Position numbers and translations under genes: made by a program | DNA from: Streptomyces cellostaticus | GTDB taxonomy: Bacteria > Actinomycetota > Actinomycetes > Streptomycetales > Streptomycetaceae | Length of the DNA: 64,000 nucleotides | Assembly: GCF_023630175.1 (NCBI RefSeq) | Contig: NZ_JALLIN010000011.1 | Span: 62,001 to 126,000 of the forward strand | Direction: 5' to 3' | Shown: piece by piece, positions 25,614 through 35,978 of the stretch | Layout of the letters: every line of letters starts with the position of its first letter | Numbering within the stretch: the stretch's first letter is position 1 | Notes under the pieces: generated by a model | The model's database searches: none | Seen by the model: only the letters and a program-made list of their open reading frames with translations | Told to the model about the DNA's origin: nothing

Positions 25614-26633
25614 GTGCTCTACGGGATCGCCGCGGCCTGCGCCGCCCTCCTTCTCACCGCCGTGCTCGCGGCGCTGCTCCGGGTGCCCGCGCTGCGCGCG
25701 GGAATCGTGGACCGGCGGCGGCAGCGGCCCCTTCCGGTGCTCGGGGGAGTGGCCGTCGCGGCCGTCACCTGCCTGGTCGCCTGGGCGGGGCAGTGGATCG
25801 GGGTCGCCCCGTTCGGCTACGGGGTCGGCCGACTGCTCGCCGCCGCCGCCGGGATCGCCTTACTGGGGCTGGTCGCCGACGTGTGGCGGCTGCGGGCGCG
25901 GGTACTGGTCACGGGCGCGGCCGTGGCGGCGGCCTGCGTGGTGCCGTACGACGAGACGGGCGCCTGGGGCGGCCTCCTGGCCGTGGGGTGGATCGTCTTC
26001 GCCACGCTCGCCTTCAAGGGGCTCGACCACGCCGACGGGCTGGCCGGGACCGTCGGGGTGGTCACCGCCTTCGGGGCCGGGGTCTGTGCCGCGGCGGAAC
26101 TGATGGACGGCCTCGCCGTGCTGCTCAGCGTGTTCGCCGCCGCGCTGACCGGGTTCCTGATGCACAACTGGCACCCCGCGCGCGTGGGGCTCGGGGCGTG
26201 CGGATCCCTCTTCAGCGGCTTCCTGCTCTCCTCGGCGGTCGTCTTCACGCGCGCGGGGTACGGGCTCGAGCAGAGCGGGGGTGTGGTGTTCAGCCTGAGC
26301 GCCGTGGCCGCCGCCGACTTCCTCCTGGTCGTCCTCGTGCGGCTCACCTCCCGCCGTCCGCTGCTCCGGCGGGGCCCGGACCATCTGGCGCACCGGCTGC
26401 GGCGGCTCGGGCCGACCCCGCCGGGGGCGGTCGTGCTGCTGGGTGCCGGATCGTTCTCGTCCGTGCTCGCGGGGGTGCTCGTGCACACGGGGTGGACCGG
26501 GGGCAGGGCGGTGCTCTGGGTGGTCGGCGGGGTGGTCTTCGTCGTTCTCGTACTCCTTCGCATTTCCGTTCAGCCACCTCGAAGAACGGCATCGACGCAG
26601 GTCAGAGGCCAGTTGCGTGTAAGGAACGGATAA
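25614..26633 (+). CDS. WecA/MraY-like polyprenyl-phosphate sugar-1-phosphate transferase
   Basis: This 339-aa polytopic protein (GTG 25614) has about ten hydrophobic helices and the family markers GIVDRRRQRPLPVLGGVAV near the N-terminus, LAFKGLDHADGLAGTVGVVTA (the Asp-rich catalytic loop) and FLMHNWHPARVGLGACGSLFSGFLL (normally FL..N..PA..F.GD.GS). The last motif has ACGS where GD.GS is usual, so activity may be altered. Family members transfer a sugar-phosphate to undecaprenyl phosphate in wall-polymer synthesis. Hydrophilic loops are short. Confidence 0.75.
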   Translation: MLYGIAAACAALLLTAVLAALLRVPALRAGIVDRRRQRPLPVLGGVAVAAVTCLVAWAGQWIGVAPFGYGVGRLLAAAAGIALLGLVADVWRLRARVLVTGAAVAAACVVPYDETGAWGGLLAVGWIVFATLAFKGLDHADGLAGTVGVVTAFGAGVCAAAELMDGLAVLLSVFAAALTGFLMHNWHPARVGLGACGSLFSGFLLSSAVVFTRAGYGLEQSGGVVFSLSAVAAADFLLVVLVRLTSRRPLLRRGPDHLAHRLRRLGPTPPGAVVLLGAGSFSSVLAGVLVHTGWTGGRAVLWVVGGVVFVVLVLLRISVQPPRRTASTQVRGQLRVRNG

Positions 26634-26635
26634 GA

Positions 26636-26656
26636 GTTGAGCGAGCTCGACTCAGG
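26636..26656. promoter_or_regulatory. HAIR-like HspR site 1
   Basis: GTTGAGC-N7-ACTCAGG is a slightly degenerate version of the CTTGAGT-N7-ACTCAAG HspR-associated inverted repeat, 72 bp before dnaK. Confidence 0.75.
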
Positions 26657-26664
26657 TCTGTTGA

Positions 26665-29216
<2,552 letters not shown>

Positions 29217-29252
29217 CGTCATCACCGGGGACAGGAAGGAGGGACGTCGGGG

Positions 29253-30419
29253 ATGAGTACCAAGGACTTCATCGAGAAGGACTACTACAAGGTCCTCGGC
29301 GTCCCCAAGGACGCCACCGAGGCCGAGATCAAGAAGGCGTACCGGAAGCTCGCCCGCGAGTTCCACCCGGACGCCAACAAGGGCAACACCAGGGCCGAGG
29401 AGCGCTTCAAGGAGATCTCCGAGGCGAACGACGTCCTCGGCGACCCGAAGAAGCGCAAGGAGTACGACGAGGCGCGCGCCCTGTTCGGCAACGGCGGCTT
29501 CCGCCCCGGGCCGGGCGCCGGCGGCAACCTCAACTTCGACCTCGGCGACCTCTTCGGGGGCAACGCGCAGAGCTCGGGCAGCTTCGGCGGTGGGCTCGGC
29601 GACGTCTTCGGCGGCCTGTTCAACCGCGGTGGGACGGGCACGACCCGGACCCAGCCGCGGCGCGGCCAGGACATCGACACCGAGGTCACGCTGAGCTTCA
29701 CGGAGGCCATCGAGGGCGCCACGGTGCCGCTGCGGATGTCCTCCCAGGCGCCCTGCAAGGCCTGTTCGGGCACCGGCGACAAGAACGGCACACCGCGCGT
29801 GTGCCCGACCTGCGTCGGCACCGGACAGGTCGCCCGGGGTTCGGGCGGCGGGTTCTCGCTCACCGACCCCTGCCCCGACTGCAAGGGCCGCGGCCTGATC
29901 GCCGAGCACCCCTGCCTGGAGTGCAAGGGCAGCGGCCGCGCCAAGTCCTCGCGCACCATGCAGGTCCGCATCCCGTCCGGAGTGACGGACGGGCAGCGGA
30001 TCCGGCTGCGCGGCAAGGGGGCGCCCGGTGAACGGGGCGGACCGGCGGGCGACCTCTACGTGGTCGTGCACGTCGGCGAGCACCCGGTCTTCGGGCGCAA
30101 GGACGACAACCTCACCGTCACCGTGCCGGTGACGTATCCCGAGGCGGCCCTCGGCGGCGAGGTGCGGGTCCCGACCCTCGGCGGCCCACCGGTCACCCTG
30201 AAACTGCCGCCCGGCACCCCGAACGGCCGCACCATGCGCGCCCGGGGCAAGGGCGCGGTCCGCAAGGACGGCACCCGCGGCGACCTCCTGGTCACCGTCG
30301 AGGTGAGTGTCCCGAAGGACCTGTCGGGGAAGGCTCGTGACGCGCTCGAGGCGTATCGCGAGGCGACCGCGGGCGAGGACCCGCGGGCGGAGCTGTTCGA
30401 GGCCGCGAAGGGAGATTGA
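29253..30419 (+). CDS. dnaJ: Co-chaperone DnaJ
   Basis: This 388-aa DnaJ activates the DnaK ATPase through the J domain (DYYKVLGVPKDATEAEIKKAYRKLAREFHPDANKG, with HPD at about 41-43). A Gly/Phe-rich linker follows. The zinc-finger region has four CxxCxGxG-type repeats (CKACSGTGD, CPTCVGTGQ, CPDCKGRGL, CLECKGSGR). A C-terminal substrate domain ends in EVSVPKDLSGKARDALEAY. It starts 36 bp after grpE with AAGGAGGGA upstream. Confidence 0.98.
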   Translation: MSTKDFIEKDYYKVLGVPKDATEAEIKKAYRKLAREFHPDANKGNTRAEERFKEISEANDVLGDPKKRKEYDEARALFGNGGFRPGPGAGGNLNFDLGDLFGGNAQSSGSFGGGLGDVFGGLFNRGGTGTTRTQPRRGQDIDTEVTLSFTEAIEGATVPLRMSSQAPCKACSGTGDKNGTPRVCPTCVGTGQVARGSGGGFSLTDPCPDCKGRGLIAEHPCLECKGSGRAKSSRTMQVRIPSGVTDGQRIRLRGKGAPGERGGPAGDLYVVVHVGEHPVFGRKDDNLTVTVPVTYPEAALGGEVRVPTLGGPPVTLKLPPGTPNGRTMRARGKGAVRKDGTRGDLLVTVEVSVPKDLSGKARDALEAYREATAGEDPRAELFEAAKGD

Positions 30420-30426
30420 GGGCCCC

Positions 30427-30885
30427 ATGGACACACCCGGCCGTCGGCGTAACCCGTATGAACTGACCGAGGAGACCCCGGTCTACGTCATCTCGGTGGC
30501 GGCCCAGCTCTCCGGACTCCATCCGCAGACCCTGCGCCAGTACGACCGTCTGGGTCTGGTCTCCCCCGACCGCACGGCCGGCCGGGGCCGCCGCTACTCG
30601 GCCCGGGACATCGAGCTGCTCCGCCAGGTTCAGGCGTTGTCCCAGGACGAGGGCATCAACCTGGCCGGTATCAAGCGCATCATCGAACTGGAGAACCAGG
30701 TCGCCGCGCTCCAGTCCCGCGTCGCGGAGCTGCAGTCGGCCCTGGACGGCGCGGCGGCCGCGATGCGGCAGCGCGAGGCCGCCGTCCACGCCTCCTACCG
30801 GCGCGACCTGGTGCCGTATCAGGAGGTGCAGCAGACCAGCGCCCTGGTGGTCTGGCGGCCGAAGCGGCAGCAGCAGGCGGACTGA
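30427..30885 (+). CDS. hspR: Heat-shock repressor HspR (MerR family)
   Basis: ATG 30427 lies 7 bp after dnaJ and gives 152 aa. The MerR-type winged helix is clear (PVYVISVAAQLSGLHPQTLRQYDRLGLVSPDRTAGRGRRYSARDIELLR). A coiled coil follows (LENQVAALQSRVAELQSAL), and the tail (TSALVVWRPKR) is the part known to contact DnaK. It represses the dnaK operon and clpB by binding HAIR sites; such sites are present before both in this window. Confidence 0.97.
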   Translation: MDTPGRRRNPYELTEETPVYVISVAAQLSGLHPQTLRQYDRLGLVSPDRTAGRGRRYSARDIELLRQVQALSQDEGINLAGIKRIIELENQVAALQSRVAELQSALDGAAAAMRQREAAVHASYRRDLVPYQEVQQTSALVVWRPKRQQQAD

Positions 30886-30906
30886 CCGCCCGCGGCGGAC
30901 GGCACC

Positions 30907-30946
30907 GGAAGGGGCCGGGGACGGGAGACCGTCCCCGGCCCCTTCC
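30907..30946 (+). terminator. Terminator of the dnaK operon
   Basis: An 18-bp perfect stem (30907-30924 with 30929-30946) and a 4-nt loop lie 21 bp after hspR. Confidence 0.9.
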
Positions 30947-30999
30947 GCGTGCGCGGCGCCCGCCGAGATTGCCCGGATCTTTGCACGCGTGTGAACTTC

Positions 31000-31022
31000 C
31001 TTTACGTGGAGGGTCCGTAAAG
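31000..31022. promoter_or_regulatory. Candidate operator upstream of the sugar-binding lipoprotein
   Basis: CTTTACG-N9-CGTAAAG is a perfect 7-bp inverted repeat, 171 bp before the start. It is a plausible ROK- or LacI-type site, but the regulator is not adjacent. Confidence 0.4.
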
Positions 31023-31192
31023 GCCGTTTGGAGGGGGTTCCGCTCCTCCTTCACAGGTACGGCGGAGCGTGCTGTTGCGCACTCGTTAAGTAGTTCCGCT
31101 TGACGCCGGGTGGCCGCTCCGCGTTGTCTTTTCAGACACCTGGGTCGTAAAGCAGCACCCACGTCCGGATCGCACCTGAAGTGAGCCCTCGA

Positions 31193-32299
31193 ATGCGTCG
31201 TATCGCCATATCCGTGGCAGCGTCCACGATGATCCTTTCGCTCGCCGGGTGCGGCGTGCTGGACGCGACGGGGGACGGTGCGAGCGCGAGCCCGACGAAG
31301 GGCGACGACGTCACCATCGGGCTGCTGCTGCCGGAGAAGGCGAACACCCGCTACGACCGGTTCGACTACCCGATCATCAAGAGCAAGGTGGCCGAGCTGA
31401 CCCACAAGAAGGGCACGGTCCGGTACGCCAACGCGGACGCGGACGCCGCCCGGCAGGCCGGCCAGATGCAGTCGATGATCGACGACAAGGTCGACGTGAT
31501 CCTGCTCGACGCGGTCGACTCGCACGGCATCGTCGGCGAGGTGAAGAAGGCCCAGGAGGCGGGCATCCCGGTCATCGCCTACGACCGTCTCGCCGAGGGC
31601 CCGATCGACGCCTACATCTCCTTCGACAACGAGCTGGTCGGCGAGGTGCAGGGCCGCACGCTGCTCGAGGCCCTGGGTTCGGGCGTGGACACCTCCGACA
31701 AGGTCGTCATGATGAACGGCTCGCCCACGGACCCCAACGCCAAGCAGTTCAAGCAGGGCGCGATGTCCGAGCTGAACGGCAAGGTCGACATCGCGGCGTC
31801 CTTCGACACCACCGACTGGAAGCCGGAGAACGCCGAGGCCAACATGGCCAAGGCGATCGGCCAGATCGGCAAGGACAACATCGCCGCGGTCTACTCCGCC
31901 AACGACGGCATGGCCGGCGGTGTCATCAAGGCCCTGAAGGCGGCCGGTGTCACCACCCTGCCCCCGATCACCGGCCAGGACGCCGAACTGGACGCGGTGC
32001 AGCGGATCGTCGCCGGCGAGCAGTACATGAGCGTCTACAAGTCCTACCCGGACGAGGCCGAGGCCGCCGCCCAGATGGCCGTCACCAAGGTGCAGGGCAA
32101 GGGCATCCAGTTCGACGCCCTGACCCAGGACCGGGTCGACAGCCCCACCGACAAGAACATCCCGTCCCGCCTCGTCCAGGTGAGCGCGCTGACCCGGGGC
32201 AAGATCAAGGGCACCGTCGTCGCCGACGGGATCTACTCGGTCGGCGACATCTGCACGGCCAAGTACAAGGCGGCCTGCGCGTCCATGGGCCTGAAGTAG
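31193..32299 (+). CDS. Sugar ABC transporter substrate-binding lipoprotein (XylF/ChvE type)
   Basis: ATG 31193 was preferred to GTG 31181 because it directly begins a lipoprotein signal (MRRIAISVAASTMILSLAGC). The 368-aa protein has the type I periplasmic fold: VTIGLLLPEKANTRYDRFDYPIIKSKV, DDKVDVILLDAVDSHGIVGEV, GIPVIAYDRLAEGPIDAYISFDN and AVYSANDGMAGGVIKALKAAG. This matches xylose/multiple-sugar binding proteins. Permease and ATPase genes are not next to it, so it may work with a distant transporter or in sensing. Confidence 0.88.
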   Translation: MRRIAISVAASTMILSLAGCGVLDATGDGASASPTKGDDVTIGLLLPEKANTRYDRFDYPIIKSKVAELTHKKGTVRYANADADAARQAGQMQSMIDDKVDVILLDAVDSHGIVGEVKKAQEAGIPVIAYDRLAEGPIDAYISFDNELVGEVQGRTLLEALGSGVDTSDKVVMMNGSPTDPNAKQFKQGAMSELNGKVDIAASFDTTDWKPENAEANMAKAIGQIGKDNIAAVYSANDGMAGGVIKALKAAGVTTLPPITGQDAELDAVQRIVAGEQYMSVYKSYPDEAEAAAQMAVTKVQGKGIQFDALTQDRVDSPTDKNIPSRLVQVSALTRGKIKGTVVADGIYSVGDICTAKYKAACASMGLK

Positions 32300-32471
32300 C
32301 CCGTGTCCCACCCCCCCAGGTTGTTGCGGTCGGGGCGGGCGGAAGACCGTACGCAACGGCGTATACCGGCCGTTTTCCCCGCTCCGGGCGGCCGGAGCCG
32401 TGTTGCGGACCCGGTCCCGGCCGCGCATAGTTGCGCTGCGGAAGAGGCGGCAACCGGGGGTGGAATGGGCG

Positions 32472-33524
32472 ATGGCCGGGCACGGGACGGAGCAGCACCC
32501 TCACGGTGCCGACCGGCTGTGCGAAGCCGGGGATCGCGTGTATTCCCGGGCCGTACGCCGGGGGCGGGTACCGCGCACGGACGCCGAGCCGGTGCCCTGC
32601 CTGCTCGAACTGGCCCTGCTGCACCCCGATCCGGACGACATGGACTGGCTGGTGCCGACCTCGCCGCAGGAGGTCATGACCCGGCTGCTGCGCGGGGTCC
32701 ACGACGAGGTCAGGGAGAGCCAGCGGCGGGTGGGCTCGGCGGTCGCCGCCTTCGAGTGGTACGCGGATCTCGGGCGGCAGCTCCAGGCGCTGTCGGCGTC
32801 CGGTGAGGGCACGGCCATCCGGGTGCTGGACGGGCTCTCCCGAATCCAGGCCGCGATGGACGAGGCGACCGCGGCGTGCACCGCGGAGGTGCTCACCGTG
32901 CAGCCCGGCGGCATCCGGCGCGAGGCCGAGCTGACCGAGGGGCTGCACCGGGCGCTGGCGCTGCGCGGCCGGGGCGTGCGCATGCGCGATCTGTACACGC
33001 ACGTCGCCCGGCACGGGCAGGGGCTGCTCAACTACCTGGAGCTGATGGGCGGCGCGGTCGAGGCCCGCACCCTGGACGAGGTCATCGACCGGCTGATCCT
33101 CTTCGACCGCACGGTCGCGTTCATCCCCGCCAACTCCGAGCGCACGATGGCCCTCGAACTGCGGCACCCGGCCCTGGTCGAGTACCTGGTGACCGTCTTC
33201 GAGCGGCTCTGGCGCCTGGCGCTGCCGCTGACGGCCCCGCTGCCCGACACCGGGATCGAGGGCATCTCGCACCGCGAGCGGTCCATCGCCGCGCTGCTCG
33301 CCGAGGGCCACCAGGACGCGGTGATCGCCGAGCGGCTCGGCATCAGCGTCCGTACCTGCCGGGCGCACATCGCCCGGCTGTCGGACACACTGGGCGCGGC
33401 GAGCCGTACCCAACTGGGCGTCCGCCTCGCCCAGGTGGGCCTGGACGGCCCCCCGCGCAGCGGCCCGCAGGCCACGAGCGCCGCGCTGGGCGTGCCCGGC
33501 CAGGGCTCCCCGAGCGTCCGCTGA
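32472..33524 (+). CDS. LuxR-type regulator with TrmB/PLD-like sensor (copy A)
   Basis: ATG 32472 gives 350 aa; upstream in-frame starts are possible. The N-terminus (DRLCEAGDRVYSRAVRRGRV then PCLLELALLHPDPDDMDWL) and the central region (AEVLTVQPGGIRREAELTEGLHRAL, LEVIDRLILFDRTVAFIPAN, MALELRHPALVEYLVTVFERLW) look like a phospholipase-D/TrmB-type sensor. The C-terminus is a LuxR helix-turn-helix (SIAALLAEGHQDAVIAERLGISVRTCRAHIARLSDTLGA). It is convergent with a close paralogue 25 bp away. The effector is unknown. Confidence 0.85.
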   Translation: MAGHGTEQHPHGADRLCEAGDRVYSRAVRRGRVPRTDAEPVPCLLELALLHPDPDDMDWLVPTSPQEVMTRLLRGVHDEVRESQRRVGSAVAAFEWYADLGRQLQALSASGEGTAIRVLDGLSRIQAAMDEATAACTAEVLTVQPGGIRREAELTEGLHRALALRGRGVRMRDLYTHVARHGQGLLNYLELMGGAVEARTLDEVIDRLILFDRTVAFIPANSERTMALELRHPALVEYLVTVFERLWRLALPLTAPLPDTGIEGISHRERSIAALLAEGHQDAVIAERLGISVRTCRAHIARLSDTLGAASRTQLGVRLAQVGLDGPPRSGPQATSAALGVPGQGSPSVR

Positions 33525-33548
33525 GGCGCCCGGTCCCGCGCCCCGTCG

Positions 33549-34532
33549 TCAGTGGTGCTGTCCCGGGACCGGCGTCCCGGGTTCCTGGTCCGGTTCCTGG
33601 TCCAGCAGCCCGGAGCGGGCGATGAGGAACCCGAGCTGGGCACGGCTGCCACTGCCGAGCGCGGCGGCCAGCTTGGCGATGTGGGCCCGGCAGGTACGCA
33701 CGTTCATGCCGAGCCGCCGGGCGATCGCCTCGTCCACGTGGCCCTCGACCAGGAGCTTGGCGATGGAGCGCTGCACGCCGGTGACGCCGTCGACCGGGGG
33801 AGCGTAGGCCGGCTCCTCCAGGAGGGGCACGCCGCGCCGCCAGAGCTGTTCGAAGACCTTGACCAGGTACTCGACCAGGCCGGGGTGCCGCAGTTCCAGT
33901 GCCACCTGGCGGTCGTCGCGGGCCGGGATGAAGGCGACCTCGCGGTCGAAGATCATCAGACGCTCGATCAGCTCCTCGAGCGTGCGGATCTCCACCCTGC
34001 CCTTGGCCATGATCTCCGCGTACGCGAGCGTCCCCTGGCTGTGCCGCACCGTGTGCTGGTACAGGGTGCGCATGGAGATGCCGCGGTCGATGACGGCCTG
34101 ACCCCGTTTCAGGGCGATCCCGAGGACGTTCTCGCTGCGTCCGCCGCCGGGCTGCACGGTGAGCACCTCGTGCCGGCAGTCGGCCGTGGCCCGTTCGATG
34201 GCCGCGTTGATCCGCTCGATGCCCTCGTGCACCGTGACCGCGTTGGTCTCCCCCGTACTCTGGGCGCTGATGGCCATGAATGGCTCGAAGGAGTCGGTGA
34301 GTTCGATCGCGGCGTGTCTGCGCTGCTGGATCTCTCGTTCGATCGGGTGCAGGCGCTGGGCGAGCGCGGCGGCGGGCGGTACCGGCCGCAGCCACTTGGG
34401 GTCGTCCGGATCGGGGTGCAGCAGGGCGAGTTCCAGCAGGCAGGGGGCGACTTCCGCCTCCGGGCGGGCGACGCGTCCCAGCCGCAGCGCGTCGGCGTAC
34501 AGGCGCTTGCCGTCTTCACAGAGATCTGTCAT
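33549..34532 (-). CDS. LuxR-type regulator with TrmB/PLD-like sensor (copy B)
   Basis: ATG 34532 gives 327 aa. Domain order and many motifs match copy A: MTDLCEDGKRLYADALRLGRV, PCLLELALLHPDPDDPKWL, LTVQPGGGRSENVLGIALKRGQ, LIERLMIFDREVAFIPARDD, ELRHPGLVEYLVKVFEQLW and the helix-turn-helix SIAKLLVEGHVDEAIARRLGMNVRTCRAHIAKLAAALG. It is divergent from the DLGWD peptide gene, which makes it the likely direct regulator of that peptide. Tcctg-tacatg-cagga at 34592-34607 in the shared gap could be an operator. Confidence 0.85.
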   Translation of the reverse strand: MTDLCEDGKRLYADALRLGRVARPEAEVAPCLLELALLHPDPDDPKWLRPVPPAAALAQRLHPIEREIQQRRHAAIELTDSFEPFMAISAQSTGETNAVTVHEGIERINAAIERATADCRHEVLTVQPGGGRSENVLGIALKRGQAVIDRGISMRTLYQHTVRHSQGTLAYAEIMAKGRVEIRTLEELIERLMIFDREVAFIPARDDRQVALELRHPGLVEYLVKVFEQLWRRGVPLLEEPAYAPPVDGVTGVQRSIAKLLVEGHVDEAIARRLGMNVRTCRAHIAKLAAALGSGSRAQLGFLIARSGLLDQEPDQEPGTPVPGQHH

Positions 34533-34685
34533 CCCGTGAGGATGATGTGTCTCGTTTGTGTGAGTATTAGGCAAATCTCCACCCCCCAGGGTCCTGTACA
34601 TGCAGGAACATGATGCACCGCTTCTGTGGCTTTGACGTGGCTTGATGAGCCATCGTCTTGAGGGCGGGGGAGAGACACAGGGGAA

Positions 34686-34925
34686 GTGAGGACGAAGCCC
34701 ATCATGTGCAAGAGAATGCTTCGCTCAGTACTTGCCGTGGCCTTCTCCACAGGACTGGTCTTCGGCACGGTGAGCACGCTGGACCTCGGCTGGGACATCG
34801 TACGGCCGGCCGGTCACGCGGACTCCGCGCTGGATCTCGGCTGGGACATCACGCCCCGCACGAGCCAGACCGCGTCCGGGCAGGATCTCGGCTGGGACGT
34901 CGTGAGGGCGGGTGCGAGGGCATGA
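34686..34925 (+). CDS. Small exported peptide with three DLGWD repeats
   Basis: GTG 34686 gives 79 aa; ATG 34704 or 34716 are possible starts. A basic start and hydrophobic core (KRMLRSVLAVAFSTGLVFGTVS) form a signal sequence. The remainder carries DLGWDIVRP, DLGWDITPR and DLGWDVVRA, three near-identical blocks spaced 17 residues apart. Such repeated short cores suggest a precursor processed into several small peptides, or a repeat ligand. The stop overlaps the next start as ATGA. It is divergent from LuxR copy B. I do not recognise a described family. Confidence 0.75.
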   Translation: MRTKPIMCKRMLRSVLAVAFSTGLVFGTVSTLDLGWDIVRPAGHADSALDLGWDITPRTSQTASGQDLGWDVVRAGARA

Positions 34926-35257
34926 CCACCCCGCCCGACGACCGGTCCTTCCGGCGAGAGATGGCCACCGCCTACCGTTCCGGCTGGCACTTCATCGACC
35001 TGGTCACCGCCATCCCCCACAGTGGTGACTCGCTGATGGTGACCGTGTTCGGAGAGCCGGTCGTCGTCACGCGGGACGAGGACGAGGACGTACGGGCCTA
35101 CCGGTGCCTGCGCAAGCCGCGCGGGGCGCCGCAGCCGGTGCGGTGCGCCATCCGCTACGGCATGATCTTTGTGAACCTGGACCAGAGGGACCACCGGCTC
35201 GCGGAGCCGGAGGACCCGGAACTCACGACCATCTCAGCCACCCCCCGCAGTGCCTGA
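34922..35257 (+). CDS. Rieske-like domain protein without cluster ligands, coupled to the DLGWD peptide
   Basis: The ATG overlaps the peptide stop (ATGA), so the 111-aa protein is made together with it. GDSLMVTVFGEPVVVTRDED then VRAYRCLRKPRG and VRCAIRYGMIFVNLD follow the pattern of the Rieske domain of ring-hydroxylating oxygenases. The CxH and CxxH cluster ligands are missing; only single cysteines remain. It may be a binding or scaffold derivative, for example recognising or processing the peptide. The fold assignment is inferred. Confidence 0.6.
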   Translation: MTTPPDDRSFRREMATAYRSGWHFIDLVTAIPHSGDSLMVTVFGEPVVVTRDEDEDVRAYRCLRKPRGAPQPVRCAIRYGMIFVNLDQRDHRLAEPEDPELTTISATPRSA

Positions 35258-35300
35258 CGCGATTCCCCCGTCGTAACAGATCGCTCAGGTACTTCCCCCC

Positions 35301-35341
35301 GCAGCGGCGTCACCGTGACCTGAACACGGTGACGCCGCTGC
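35301..35341. terminator. Bidirectional terminator
   Basis: A 17-bp perfect inverted repeat (35301-35317 with 35325-35341, 7-nt loop) lies between the convergent peptide/Rieske-like unit and the flavin/F420 enzyme gene. Confidence 0.85.
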
Positions 35342-35423
35342 AGTTTGTGCGGGTGTCCAGTGATATGTGCGTGTTCCCACCTTGGCTCAAAACCGACGGT
35401 CGCGGCGTGCCGGGCGGGCGGTG

Positions 35424-35837
35424 TCAGCCGTGCCCGAGTGCCCGCTCGACCTCGATCTCGATGACCACCCGCCGCGGGTTCTCCGCCGGCACCCGGTGGT
35501 AGCGCTCGGCGTACCGCCGCTCCGCCTCCGCCACCCGCTCGCGCTCGTCGCGCACCCGCGCCCTGCCCTCCAGGGTGGCCCAGCGGCGGCCGTCCACCTG
35601 GCACACCGCGACCCGGGCGCCCTCGGTGCCGGCCGCGCGGACGTGGGCCGCCTTCGCGCTTCCCCCGTTCGTGATCACCCGGGCCAGCCGCGCCCCGGGG
35701 TCGTAGGTCACCCCGACCGGCACCACGTGCGGACTGCCGTCCGGGCGCAGGGTCGTCAGGGTGCACAGATGCCGTTCCCGCCAGAAGGCGACATAGGGCT
35801 CGTCCGGGGCAGCCGGGTCTACGGAGTGCTGGGCCAT
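35424..35837 (-). CDS. PPOX-class F420-dependent oxidoreductase
   Basis: This 137-aa split-barrel protein resembles pyridoxamine-phosphate-oxidase-like enzymes that use F420 or FMN. It shows FWRERHLCTLTTLRPDGSPHVVPVGVTYDPG at residues about 18-50, then KAAHVRAAGTEGARVAVCQVDGRRWATLEGRARV, then AERRYAERYHRVPAENPRRVVIEIEV. The substrate is unknown. It lies between the HAIR site of clpB and the DLGWD locus and is transcribed away from clpB, so the short gap holds both promoters. Confidence 0.85.
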   Translation of the reverse strand: MAQHSVDPAAPDEPYVAFWRERHLCTLTTLRPDGSPHVVPVGVTYDPGARLARVITNGGSAKAAHVRAAGTEGARVAVCQVDGRRWATLEGRARVRDERERVAEAERRYAERYHRVPAENPRRVVIEIEVERALGHG

Positions 35838-35883
35838 GGCCGAAACCTAGCCGGATATTCCCCCGTCCCGCTCCCTGCCGTGC

Positions 35884-35904
35884 CTTGAGTGGAATAGACT
35901 CAAC
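35884..35904. promoter_or_regulatory. HAIR HspR site of clpB
   Basis: CTTGAGT-N7-ACTCAAC matches the HAIR consensus at all but the final base. It lies 75 bp before clpB and overlaps the probable promoter, placing clpB in the HspR regulon. Confidence 0.92.
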
Positions 35905-35978
35905 TTTGTGTACGCTGGTCAAGTCAGCACTGGGAAGGACCCGGCCGCCGAGCCGACGCCGAGGAGGAGAACGGACAC

